Positions 1 to 8,500 of a DNA stretch of 10,352 nt are shown here, piece after piece (position 1 is the stretch's first letter; each line of letters opens with the position of its first letter). Position numbers and translations under genes: made by a program. Location of the stretch: positions 1-10,352 of the forward strand of contig JACQDG010000101.1 in assembly GCA_016201185.1 (NCBI GenBank), read 5' to 3'. The DNA comes from Acidobacteriota bacterium. Lineage in GTDB: Bacteria > Acidobacteriota > Terriglobia > Bryobacterales > JACQDG01. The notes below the pieces were generated by a model. It was not told the DNA's origin. It ran no database searches and saw only the letters and a list, made by a program, of their open reading frames with translations.

Positions 1-293
1 CCCTGGCCGCTGATGGCGTAAACCTTCTTGTCCTTGGCTGAGTAGATCAGGATAGGACATTCGCCGCCGAGACCGAAAAGATTGAACTCCAGCACGGCCT
101 GGGCGAAGACCTGGGCCACGCCGGCGTCGATGGCGTTCCCGCCCTGCTCCAGCATCTTGACTCCGGCGCGCGCGGCCAGCGGATGGCCGCTCACCGCCAT
201 GCCGTGGGTTCCCATCACCACCGGGCGGGTGGCGGCGGAGCACAAGAGAGCGCCCGCCACAAGCAACATGGCGATTCTTGAAGCTCGGTTCAT
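1..293 (-). CDS. Gamma-glutamyltransferase-family protein, N-terminal fragment (cut by left edge)
   Basis: Only the first 97 codons are in the window; the gene continues past base 1. The ATG at 293-291 opens a protein with a basic start (MNRASR) and a hydrophobic stretch to about residue 21 (CSAA), so it is probably exported to the periplasm. Residues 38-57 carry the N-terminal signature of the gamma-glutamyltransferase family (HPLAARAG, then EQGGNAIDAG), followed by FGLGG near residues 73-77. Family members are self-cleaving N-terminal nucleophile hydrolases acting on gamma-glutamyl or related amide bonds. The catalytic threonine lies in the C-terminal half, outside the window, so activity cannot be judged. 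The segment after the GG motif (GGECPILIY) differs from the usual GIGGGGF form, suggesting a divergent subfamily. It begins 13 bases after the SDR stop and is probably the last visible operon member. The family call is firm; the substrate is unknown. Confidence 0.85.
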   Translation of the reverse strand, partial: MNRASRIAMLLVAGALLCSAATRPVVMGTHGMAVSGHPLAARAGVKMLEQGGNAIDAGVAQVFAQAVLEFNLFGLGGECPILIYSAKDKKVYAISGQ

Positions 294-306
294 GCCCTAG
301 ATACTA

Positions 307-1086
307 TCACGCCGGGTCCACCCCGAGCGCCCCGACACGGTAGCCCGCCGTCATGCCGCCGTCGAGAACGAGCACGGCTCCATTGATGAAAGCCGATCGG
401 TCGGAAGCAAGGAAGAGCGCGCACTCCGCTACATCCGCCGGAACGCCGAACATACCTGCGGGATACAGAGCGCGGAGGTCGGCCTCCAGCCCGGGATGCT
501 CAGCGTAATACCGGCGGGAGCTCTCCGTCAGGATGGTTGCCGGGCAGATGACGTTCACCCGGATGCCGGAGCGGGCGTACTGGACGGCCAGCAGGCGGGT
601 CAGCGAGACGATGCCGCCCTTGGCGGCGGTGTAAGCGGCGAGATGAATTCCCGCCAGCGCGTTGACCGAGGCGATGTTGACGATCACGCCGGTGCGGCGC
701 TCCAACATCCCGCGCAGAGCTTCGCGCGCGCAGAGGAAGACTCCCTTCAGGCACACGGCCAGGATGCGGTCCCAATCCGCTTCGGAGACCTGATGGAGGA
801 AGCCGTCGCCGGACCACACCGCGGCGTTGTTCACGAGGATGTCCACGGGGCCGGCGAGGCGGAAGGCCCGCTCCACGTCGGCGGCGACGGAAACGTCACC
901 CGCCACCGGCTCGCAGGTCCCGCCGGAGGCCCGGATCAACGCGGCGGTCTGAGCGTTGCCGGCTTCGTCCGTATCCAGCGAGACGATCCGCGCCCCTTCG
1001 GCGGCGAAGCGTTGCGCGATCTCCCGGCCGATGCCGTTAGCGGCGCCGGTGATCAGGGCCGTCTTACTTGCCAATTGCTGAGACAT
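307..1086 (-). CDS. Classical SDR-family NAD(P)-dependent oxidoreductase
   Basis: A 259-residue protein of typical classical short-chain dehydrogenase length. Visible motifs are the glycine-rich cofactor loop TGAANGIG (residues 13-20), an aspartate ending beta-2 (D38 in SLDTD, which normally means NAD preference over NADP), NNAA (86-89), catalytic S140, and YTAAK with Y152 and K156. The tetrad position that is usually Asn in the VNLKG motif is Cys here (C112 in VCLKG). The start at 1086 is preferred over an in-frame Met at 1122: it places the Rossmann strand near residue 10 and has GAGGG just upstream, though the spacing is short (about 3 bases). It overlaps the 3' end of the enolase-superfamily gene by 23 bases, so the two are probably cotranslated. 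Likely role: NAD-linked oxidation of a hydroxyl group on a pathway intermediate. The substrate is not predictable; sugar or hydroxyacid dehydrogenases are the closest functional analogy in this context. Confidence 0.92.
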   Translation of the reverse strand: MSQQLASKTALITGAANGIGREIAQRFAAEGARIVSLDTDEAGNAQTAALIRASGGTCEPVAGDVSVAADVERAFRLAGPVDILVNNAAVWSGDGFLHQVSEADWDRILAVCLKGVFLCAREALRGMLERRTGVIVNIASVNALAGIHLAAYTAAKGGIVSLTRLLAVQYARSGIRVNVICPATILTESSRRYYAEHPGLEADLRALYPAGMFGVPADVAECALFLASDRSAFINGAVLVLDGGMTAGYRVGALGVDPA

Positions 1087-2191
1087 TTCCCTCACCCAGA
1101 ACTGCGGGATCGATCTCCACACCTAGCCCCGACCCCTCGGGGACGAAGGCGCAGCCGTCCTGGAATTGAATCGGCGGGCGGCCCGCGCCGTGGGTGTGGT
1201 AGAGCGGACCGATGATGTCGTGGTCCACTGTCCGGGCCAGGTTCGGGACGGCCACTGCCAGGTGCAGCATGGCCGCCGAGCCAATCTCCCATTCCAGGTT
1301 GCTGCCGATGACGCAAGGGAGGCCGGCCGCCGAGGCCAGGTGCGCGATCTCAAGCGAGCGCCGGAGGCCGCCATTCTTGCCGGGGTAGATGCTGATCAGG
1401 TCGCAGGCGTCTGCGCGGATGGCTTCGAGAGCGTCCTGCGTGGTGAAGATAGATTCGTCGAGAAGGACAGGGATGGAGGTGCGGCGGCGCAGCCGGGCCG
1501 AGCCGGCGAAATCGCCGCGGCCGAGCGGCTGCTCGAGCGCGTTCACGCCGAGGCGCTCCAGGCCGGGAATAGCCGCCAGGGCGTCGCTTTCCGACCAGCC
1601 GCCGTTGGCGTCCACGGCGATGCGGAAGCCGTCGCCCAGTGCGGAGCGGACGGCCTCCAGGCGGACGATGTCCTGGGCCGGATCCAGCCCGACCTTTACT
1701 TTGACCGCCCGCAATCCCTGTTCGGCGGCGCTCTCCGCCACACGCGCGGCCTGGGCCGGCGGGAAGGCGCCGATGGAGAACTTCAAGGGGATTTGCGGCG
1801 CGCGGCAAGGGCCTCCCAGCAGGGTATTCACCGGCGCATCTAACGCCTTGCCCGCCAGATCCAGCAGCGCCATCTCCAGCGCCGCCTTAGTAAAAGGATT
1901 GGCGACAAGAACACGGTCCATGGCGTCGGCCAGGGCTGCCGTCTCGAGCGGGTCGCGGCCGGCCAGCACCGGCGCCAGGACTTCGCGGATGGCGGCCAGC
2001 GCGCCGGCCTGCGTCTCCCCGCTCCAAATGGGCATGACGCTCGCTTCCCCATAGCCCACCAGGCCATTGTCCGTGCGGATCCTAACGAGCACGTAGCGGG
2101 AGACGCGGTGCTCGCCCAAAGAGCTGATAATCGAGACTTCCGGCCGCGTGGAGATAGAAACCGGGTAGGCCTCGACAGCGGTGATTTTCAC
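1064..2191 (-). CDS. Enolase-superfamily enzyme, muconate-lactonizing-enzyme (MLE) subgroup
   Basis: A 375-residue protein with the enolase-superfamily fold: an N-terminal capping domain (about 1-125), then a beta/alpha barrel. The barrel shows the KxK motif (K164, K166), metal ligands D194 (DANGG), E220 (LEQPL) and D245 (LLDES), a lysine on strand 6 (K272 in PGKNGG), and E300 on strand 8 (GSNLE). Spacings of 26 and 25 between the metal ligands match the family pattern. Opposed lysines on strands 2 and 6 define the MLE subgroup (muconate cycloisomerase, o-succinylbenzoate synthase, dipeptide and hydroxyproline-betaine epimerases). The His-Asp dyad of mandelate racemase and sugar-acid dehydratases is not apparent. 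The general chemistry is abstraction of a proton alpha to a carboxylate with Mg2+ assistance. The GTG start at 2191 overlaps the upstream TGA by four bases and has a perfect GGAGGT six bases before it; a longer in-frame ATG at 2290 lies inside the upstream gene. The exact reaction is unknown. Confidence 0.92.
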   Translation of the reverse strand: MKITAVEAYPVSISTRPEVSIISSLGEHRVSRYVLVRIRTDNGLVGYGEASVMPIWSGETQAGALAAIREVLAPVLAGRDPLETAALADAMDRVLVANPFTKAALEMALLDLAGKALDAPVNTLLGGPCRAPQIPLKFSIGAFPPAQAARVAESAAEQGLRAVKVKVGLDPAQDIVRLEAVRSALGDGFRIAVDANGGWSESDALAAIPGLERLGVNALEQPLGRGDFAGSARLRRRTSIPVLLDESIFTTQDALEAIRADACDLISIYPGKNGGLRRSLEIAHLASAAGLPCVIGSNLEWEIGSAAMLHLAVAVPNLARTVDHDIIGPLYHTHGAGRPPIQFQDGCAFVPEGSGLGVEIDPAVLGEGNVSAIGK

Positions 2192-2979
2192 GCTTTCACC
2201 TCCGCCATCAGCCGCATGGCATTTTCCCCCAGGATCGCCCGTCGCTGGCCGGCAGTGAGCGGCGCCGATTCGATCTTGGCCAGGTTCCATTTTCCAGCGG
2301 CGGCGCCCCCGATGGGGAGATCCGTGCCGAACAGGATCCGTTCGGCGGGAATTCGCTCCAGGGCAAAAACCAGGTCGGCCACCTGCGCCCCGGAGGTTTC
2401 CAGGTACACGTTAGGACAAAGCTCGGCCGCGCGCACCGCGTCCAGAAAGAGCAGTTTGCCGAAGTGGCCGATGATGAAGGGGGCCTCAGGGAAGCGGCGC
2501 GCCTGCTCCATCACCTGGAAAGGCTGCGAATAGGGGGGTGTGCCGGTGTGGAACAGTACCGGGATCCGGTATTTCGAGCAGACTTCCAGGCAGGGATAAA
2601 GGTAGGCGCTGTTCGCCGGGAAGGATTGCAGCCAGGGGTGGAACTTCAAGCCTTTGAGACCCAGTTCTTCAAAGGAGCGCCGCAGTTCCGAAGCCGCGGC
2701 CTCGGGGTCCTGGTTGGGATAGGTCGTGCAAAAACCTATGAAGCGATCCGGAGAGCGCCGGACGGCGGCGGCGATCTCATCGTTGGCCCGGCGATGATCG
2801 TTGAATCCGTACAACCCGGCCAGGGTGAGCAAGAAGCAGCGGTCGAAGCCGATCTCATCGAGCAGCCGTACGATGGCTGCTGCATCCCACACCTGCACGT
2901 CGGAAACGCCGGCCTTCTTCTTGTAGGCGTAGTAGCCGGTGGTGTCGGTGATCAGGTGGATGTGGCTGTCGACGATCAT
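2188..2979 (-). CDS. Amidohydrolase-2 family metal-dependent hydrolase (AH-A, complete metal site)
   Basis: A 263-residue single-domain TIM-barrel protein of the amidohydrolase-2 family (relatives include ACMSD, LigI-type lactonases, resorcylate decarboxylases and sugar lactonases). It shows HxH on strand 1 (H6, H8), LKFHP (K112, H114), the metal-ligand position VLFHTG (H144), GHFG (H172) and FGTDLP (D220), so the metal and catalytic residue set is complete. The ATG at 2979 overlaps the preceding gene's TGA (ATGA); upstream in-frame starts would lie inside the neighbouring gene and carry unrelated sequence. No good ribosome binding site is visible, consistent with translational coupling. It is clearly homologous to the next gene upstream (shared GLKGL..HP, GH.G, P.RxxFG(T/S)D blocks). 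A cytoplasmic role in lactone opening, hydrolysis or decarboxylation of a pathway intermediate is plausible; the substrate is not identifiable. Confidence 0.92.
   Translation of the reverse strand: MIVDSHIHLITDTTGYYAYKKKAGVSDVQVWDAAAIVRLLDEIGFDRCFLLTLAGLYGFNDHRRANDEIAAAVRRSPDRFIGFCTTYPNQDPEAAASELRRSFEELGLKGLKFHPWLQSFPANSAYLYPCLEVCSKYRIPVLFHTGTPPYSQPFQVMEQARRFPEAPFIIGHFGKLLFLDAVRAAELCPNVYLETSGAQVADLVFALERIPAERILFGTDLPIGGAAAGKWNLAKIESAPLTAGQRRAILGENAMRLMAEVKA
2198..2203 (-). promoter_or_regulatory. Strong Shine-Dalgarno deciding the GTG start of the enolase-superfamily gene
   Basis: On the minus strand the bases read GGAGGT, ending six bases before the GTG at 2191. This sits inside the last codons of the upstream amidohydrolase (AEVKA). 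It fixes the GTG at 2191 as the start rather than the longer in-frame ATG at 2290. It is the only junction in the operon with a perfect ribosome binding site, suggesting this enzyme is translated more independently than its coupled neighbours. Confidence 0.8.
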
Positions 2980-3734
2980 CGGTGATCCAGCAGGCGCAGG
3001 GCGTTGACGCCGAGAATTTTTTCCATGTCGTGGTTCGACAATCCCGGCAGCAGGCGGATTTTCTCGATTTCCGACCGATAGGTACTGAAAGGATAATCCG
3101 AGCCGAAAACCAGTCGTTCGGGACCGATGGCGCGGACGATGGCTTCCAGGTTGCAGAGCTCGTTCTTCGAGGTTTCGGCCCAAAGATTGGGGCAAGCTTC
3201 GAGACAATAAAGGACATCGAAGTGAAAATCCCAGCCGGCGTGGCCCAGGATGAAGCGGCCCTCGGGATAGCGGCCGGCGAGATCGGCGATCTTGTAGGGG
3301 ACGGCGAGCAGCGGTGCGCCGCCGGTGACGTAGACCGGCAGGGCGAGGCGCACGGCCTCCTCCACCAGGGGAAAGACGAGGGGGTCATTGGCCTCGAAGC
3401 CGTGCAGCATGGGGTGGAGGATCAGGCCCTTCAGGCCCAGCGTTTCCCGGGCGCGGCGAAGCTCGTCGAGCGCGGCGGCCAGCATCCAGGGATTGATGGT
3501 AGCGAAGCCGGTAAATCGCTCGGGAAAGCCGAGCGCCAGAGCGGAGATCGCGTCGTTGCCCTCCCGGTTCCAGTGTGCGGCGAATTCCCCGGCCGAGCCC
3601 ACCACGGCGCGCTCCACATTATGCTGGTCCATTTCGCGCAGAAGATCTTCCGCCGTCATCCGGTACTCGCGGTAGCGGAAGAAAGCGGCGCCGAAATGGC
3701 AATGCAGGTCGATGATCATGGGGACGCCAGTCAT
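2976..3734 (-). CDS. Amidohydrolase-2 family protein (AH-B) lacking one metal-site histidine
   Basis: A 252-residue paralogue of the adjacent AH-A. HxH (H11, H13), LILHP (H107), LGHAG (H165) and FGSDYP (D213) are conserved. The strand motif that reads VLFHTG in AH-A reads VYVTGG here, putting Thr137 where the family has a metal-ligand histidine. It may therefore bind metal differently, act on a different substrate, or serve as a non-catalytic partner of AH-A. The chosen ATG at 3734 overlaps the symporter stop as ATGA, matching the other junctions. An alternative ATG at 3719, five codons later, sits directly before IIDLHCHF and cannot be excluded; neither has a clear ribosome binding site. Family assignment is firm, function unknown. 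Confidence 0.9.
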   Translation of the reverse strand: MTGVPMIIDLHCHFGAAFFRYREYRMTAEDLLREMDQHNVERAVVGSAGEFAAHWNREGNDAISALALGFPERFTGFATINPWMLAAALDELRRARETLGLKGLILHPMLHGFEANDPLVFPLVEEAVRLALPVYVTGGAPLLAVPYKIADLAGRYPEGRFILGHAGWDFHFDVLYCLEACPNLWAETSKNELCNLEAIVRAIGPERLVFGSDYPFSTYRSEIEKIRLLPGLSNHDMEKILGVNALRLLDHR

Positions 3735-5530
3735 TGATGCAATGCTGCGCGCATAAACAGGCGGCCGGAGATGAGCATGACCAGAAGGGCGGCCGCAGCA
3801 GCCGCGAATCGGCCTCCCACCAGGCTGAAGAAGGAAACCGTCATCGCGAAGTAGAACAAGATACCGCAGATGGAGGCTCGCATGTCGCGTCGGGTTTCCG
3901 CGTGCACGGCAGCGATTTCCGCCGCCGGCAGGTTTTCTCGCACTGGACCCCACCAGCCGATGGGGCGGACGCTCTGGTAGAAGCCACGCAGCACCTCCAT
4001 CGATTCCGGCCGCGTGAGCAGCGTGGCGAGAAGGATCGAGAGCCAGCCGAGGCCAAATAGAATGCCGAAGCCGGCCCAGAAGGGATACCGGTCCAGGTTA
4101 CCGAAGGAGGGTACTAGGCCGTCGAGATTCCAGCCCGTTGCGCTGCGCCACCAGGCCCGCAGAGCGGCCGGCAGCACGCGGTCCGAGCCGAACCAGACCA
4201 CGTAGCCGGCGGGGAATGCGCCAAGGATACCGGCCATGTCCCCAAAGACGTTCGTGCGCCACCAGAACCACTTCAGCCAGGCCAGGGGCAGGGGAAAAAC
4301 AACCAGGGCCGAATTGATGAACAGGACCCATTTATCAAGCTCGGCCGGTTCGATCGCCGCGCCCCAGGCCAGCGCAGCCACCAGCAGCAGCCCCGAGAAG
4401 ACACGGCTCATCAAGACATAGTCGCGATCCGAGGCATGGGGCCGCAGGCTCAGGCGGTAGAGATCGTTCATCAGGTAGCCGGCGGCCCAGTTCACCATGG
4501 CGGAAATGGCGGCCATGTAACCGGCCAGGCCACCGACCAGCAGCAGGCCGAACAGTCCCGCCGGGGCATGCTGCTTTACCAGTTCGCCCCAAAGCTGCGC
4601 CGGAACCGGCACCGTCGCCGGCGCCTGGAGGGAAGCTGCCGCCAGGCCCATCAGCAGAAACGGGACCAGGCGGACCACCAGCGCCAGAAAACCGTTGAAC
4701 ATCTGGCCGAGAACGGCGTCCCGCTCGCTGCGCGCCGCCATGTAGCGCTGCGCCGTCCAGCCCTCGCCGGCATACGGCGAGCCGGCAAAGAACAGCCCTT
4801 GCAGGCATAGAGCCAGAAGTGAGATCGCCGTGAGACTCCCGCCCCAGGGCAGGGGCTGCACAAAGGAAACGCCGCGCAAGGCCGAGATCCGGCTCCAGGC
4901 CTCATGGAAGCCGCCGGCCTTCGAAACCAGCAACAGCCCGAAAACGGTGTTGCTGACCATCAGCAGGCAGAACTGCAGCACGTCGTTGTAGGCCACGGCG
5001 AAGAGGCCGGAAAGCAGGGTGTAGACCAGGGTCACAACGCCGAATACTGCTAATATCTGGCCGTTCGACCAGCCGAGGATGGGAGACAAGGTGGCGGCCA
5101 TCCAGGCGGCCACATAGGCCAGCAGAGTCAGGCCCCAGGCCAAACAGGCGTAGACGGCAAAAACGTTGCGGTACACCCGGGCCGCCCGCCCGCCGTAGCG
5201 CCGCTCGATAAACTCGCCGCTGGTGACTACGCCCAGCCGCCGCCACATCCGGGCCCACAGCACGGCCACCAGCGGCATCCAGATAACCCAGCTCACCCAG
5301 GCCATCAGCCAGAGGCCGCTGAAACCGCCGAGGAAGAAGACCATCAGGAAGCCCTGGCCGCCGCCGGTGTAGGCGGCCGAGTCCGACAGGCCGATGACCC
5401 ACCAGGGCAGGTTGCGGTTGGCGATGAAGTAGCCCTCGACGCTCTGGGCCGCGCGGCGGTGGAAGTGTAGCCCGACGGCCATCAGCAGGGCGCAGTACGC
5501 CGCCAGGATGAGCCAGTCCAGCGAGGTCAT
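3731..5530 (-). CDS. Sodium:solute symporter (SSS) family transporter
   Basis: A 599-residue polytopic inner-membrane protein with roughly 13-14 hydrophobic segments, a usual size for the SSS family (LeuT fold). Recognisable features are the unwound first-core-helix region DSAAYTGGGQGF (50-61), FIERRYGG (107-114), SGLFAVAYNDVLQF (174-187, a form of the family GLxAVxxTDxxQ motif), AQRYMAARSERDA (260-272) and the sodium-site helix region AAISAMVNWAAGYLMNDLY (340-358). A cytoplasmic segment around 510-550 (FYQSVRPIGWWGP) precedes two final hydrophobic helices. The start at 5530 overlaps the glycosidase-like gene's TGA (ATGA); a longer in-frame ORF upstream is antisense-like arginine-rich sequence without membrane character. 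Likely role: Na+-driven import of the small molecule processed by the downstream enzymes. Family members carry sugars, sugar acids, amino acids or carboxylates, and sequence alone does not choose between them. Confidence 0.93.
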   Translation of the reverse strand: MTSLDWLILAAYCALLMAVGLHFHRRAAQSVEGYFIANRNLPWWVIGLSDSAAYTGGGQGFLMVFFLGGFSGLWLMAWVSWVIWMPLVAVLWARMWRRLGVVTSGEFIERRYGGRAARVYRNVFAVYACLAWGLTLLAYVAAWMAATLSPILGWSNGQILAVFGVVTLVYTLLSGLFAVAYNDVLQFCLLMVSNTVFGLLLVSKAGGFHEAWSRISALRGVSFVQPLPWGGSLTAISLLALCLQGLFFAGSPYAGEGWTAQRYMAARSERDAVLGQMFNGFLALVVRLVPFLLMGLAAASLQAPATVPVPAQLWGELVKQHAPAGLFGLLLVGGLAGYMAAISAMVNWAAGYLMNDLYRLSLRPHASDRDYVLMSRVFSGLLLVAALAWGAAIEPAELDKWVLFINSALVVFPLPLAWLKWFWWRTNVFGDMAGILGAFPAGYVVWFGSDRVLPAALRAWWRSATGWNLDGLVPSFGNLDRYPFWAGFGILFGLGWLSILLATLLTRPESMEVLRGFYQSVRPIGWWGPVRENLPAAEIAAVHAETRRDMRASICGILFYFAMTVSFFSLVGGRFAAAAAALLVMLISGRLFMRAALHQ

Positions 5531-8500
5531 GGCCGGAAGGAGGCCGCTATTTCCAGCCGGTCGCCGGAAGGGAGCGGAATCTCTTCGCCGGAAAAGTCGC
5601 TCCACGGCCGGCCGTCGATCGTCACCTCGCCGAGCGGCCGGCCCGAAGGATGGGCCAGGCGGAGAATCACTTGCCGGGCGCTGAAGCCCGGCGAGCGGGT
5701 TACGGTGGCGCGGACGCCGCCGGCCGAGGCTTCCGTTTCGAGCGAAACTTTGCCGAAAAAGGTCAGCGCGTCGCGCACGACGATTCTTTTCCCCGGCTCG
5801 AACCAGTGGGGTGGCGCGCCGTCGAGCAAGCGAAGCGTGTCCTGCGGAGAGGTCTCGATCGTTTCGCGCACCAGGGCCATGCGGAGCATTTCGAGCGCCA
5901 TGCCAGGGCCGGCCGAAAGCGGTTCCCCTTCGGTGCTCTGCCAGCCCTCGAAGCCCCAGCTCCACTGGAAATACCAGTTCCACAGGTTGCGCTGGTGTTC
6001 CCGCCACATCGCCGCGTTGCTCACGCGCAGGGGAAACACGCCCGCGACCTCCGGAAAGCTGTACAGGTTGTGCGACATGCCGTGAGCGAAAATGCCGTAG
6101 AGCGAGGTCCAGAAGCGGTCGCGCCGGCCCTGCTCGAGCAGACTCTCGTAGTAGCCTTTGCCGTAGATCTGATCGAGACCCAGGGTGAAGCGCGCCAGCC
6201 CTGCCAGCACCCCTCCGCGCGCTTCCATGTAATCCGGAACCCAGGCGGCGCGCGGGTCGTCATTTTCAAACAGCTTCACTTCTCCCAGCATGGGCGCCAT
6301 CAGGTTCCAGTAATTGCCGAGGTAAGTCCAGGTATTGCTGACAGGCGTGTTAATCCCGAGGAAGGAATAAGCCGGTTCCTTTTCCCGGTACTCGCCGCCC
6401 GAGCCGATCTCGAACGACATGGGCAGGAACGGCGGCTTGGAATCCCGGTCGGCGAGCTTGTCCGCCAGTTGCCACAATCGGCGGCGATAGCTGTCGGCCT
6501 CCTCCTGGTATTGGCGCGCCTGCCGGTGCTGCTCGAGAACGCGGAACATCAGGGCCGTGTCGTTCAGGCCACGCCAGCAAGTGGCGTTCGAGTAGAAGCT
6601 ATAAGCGGGGGTCCGTATGTCTCCGCCATAGGCGTGCCGGGGCAGGATGCCGGGGTACTTGCGGTCCCGATCTTCGTTGGTGACGCGGAGGGTCCAGGCC
6701 GCAGCCGCCGCGAGCTCGGGAGCGATTTTTTCCAGCCACGCGCGGTCTTTCGTGAGCCGGTAGATCGTCGCCGCGTACCAGGGCTCCAGGCCGTTGCGGT
6801 ATTGGTGATGGTAATTGCTCTTGTCCATCAGCTCGGGGGATAGCATGATGGAAAGGATCTTCTGCGCCTCGGCCGGGTAGCCGTACTGCGCCAGGGCCAC
6901 GGCCGGCCAGCCCTCCTCGATGCCGAAGTACATTTCGTAAAAGTACGCCCCGTAACGGACCAGCGAGTCGCCGTCCAGGGTGATGATGAGCGACTGGGCC
7001 AGCAGGTTCTTGTAGATATTGTTGAGCGGCGGCTCGGGGACTTCGATCTTCATCCCCGCCTCGAGCTTGCGGTTCCACCAGGAGCGGAAGCGCTCGAAGG
7101 AAGCTTGCCAATCGAGGTGGCGGAGAGCGTCGGCCGCACGGAGGGGCCTTTCGACCGAAGGAATAAAGAACCGCAGGGTCTCAGTTCGTTTGGGCGCGAG
7201 TGAGAGCGGGTATCGAAGATGGTTCTCGCGTGGTGTGCCTTCCCAAACGCCCGCCGCCTCCGAATAAAGAATGACCTCGCCGGCGGCCGAGCGGACCGTG
7301 TGTTTGTCAGGGTCGAGGGTATAGCCGGTGGGCTGGGGATCGAAGAAAAAGACGCTCGTCTTTTCTCCGGGACTTCGCTGGCTGCGGCGGCGGCCCATGG
7401 CCAGGGTGAAGGCCGTGCGGCCCGCGGCTTCGGAGCGATTGGTTACCGTCACTTCGGCGACCGTTCCGTATAGCTCATCGTCCGGCGCAGTGACGTAAAG
7501 GCGCTCCTCGAAGTCAAAGGCGCCGTCGGAATAAGTGGTGACGGTGCCAGGCAGATAGCCGTCCAGGTAATGCGACGCGGCGTGGGTCCACTGGGCCCCG
7601 AAGAGCTGTTTTCCGACTCCGGCGGCAGGAGCGAACCAGCGGTCGCGCTTTGCGGCTTTCTCGTCCGCCGTTTCTTCCACCATCAGAAACGTCCCGTTCG
7701 ACAAAACGATCGTTTCCTCACGATCCGCCGGCCGGCCGATGGCCGTCTTCGCGAAATCGAGCGGCAACAGCAGGCTCTGCATGGCAGCCAGGTCGCGGCG
7801 AGTCTGCCCCCGGAAGCGCGCGCCCAGCAGGTCCACGCGGGATTGCTCCACCTCGCGGAAATAGCGTTCCGCCTCGGCATCGAGCCGGGCTTCCAGTTTC
7901 CGGATGGGCTGATTCCCGGTAACCCGAAGACGCTCGGTCGAGATGGGCTGGAAGCGCGCTTCACCGGCGCCAGGAAAAGGCAGAGGCTCGACAGCCCGCC
8001 AGCCGGCGCCGTCCCACCATTCAACTCGCAGCGGATCGGCAGCAGCCTCGGCCTTCACGTGGTTCACCAGCATCCGGCGAGGCCAGCGGATCTCGGCGGC
8101 TCTCCCGGGCACGATGCGCGCGCCGGCCTCGGGGACGGCCATATTGCCTCCCGGCTCCAGCCAGGCCGGTATGGAAGCGAGCGCTCCGAGAACACGGATG
8201 CCCGGTGTAACAGCGGCGCCAGTTCCTTGCGCGGCCTGGATTTCCCGTACGGCATAGACGCGGTGGCCCGGATCGGCGTTCTCGGGCTGGGAGAGCAGCA
8301 CGCGCAGGCGCGTCGTGCTGACGGGAGCAAAGCGATACGTCCAGCGAACCGCGCCGCTGCCCTGGAGCGGCGCGAATTCCGCCTGCTTGCGGTAGTCGAT
8401 CTCGATGACTGCCGGGAGGTCTTGCCAAGCCGTTCCAGCCCAGAATTGGAGCGCCTGCCCGGCGAAGGCTGGCTGGTAGGCGCGGCCGAAGAGCGTGGCG

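Noticed and set aside
496..1843. Overlapping plus-strand open frames opposite the SDR and enolase-superfamily genes
   Set aside because: Shadow frames in GC-rich coding DNA; the opposite strand carries intact catalytic motifs of two well-known families.
1064..3734. Reading the amidohydrolase, enolase-superfamily and SDR genes as the known L-fucose/L-rhamnose oxidative pathway
   Set aside because: The enolase-superfamily member has MLE-type lysines rather than the His-Asp dyad of sugar-acid dehydratases, and no aldolase gene is visible, so naming the pathway would be unsupported.
5531..6007. N-terminal extension of the symporter to an ATG at 6007
   Set aside because: The added residues lie inside the upstream gene and are arginine/proline-rich rather than membrane-like. 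The ATG at 5530 gives the usual SSS N-terminus and an ATGA junction.
5650..6843. A 397-codon open frame on the plus strand opposite the glycosidase-like gene
   Set aside because: Its composition is the antisense shadow of a high-GC gene, with no domain, membrane or signal pattern. The minus-strand frame has clear protein features.
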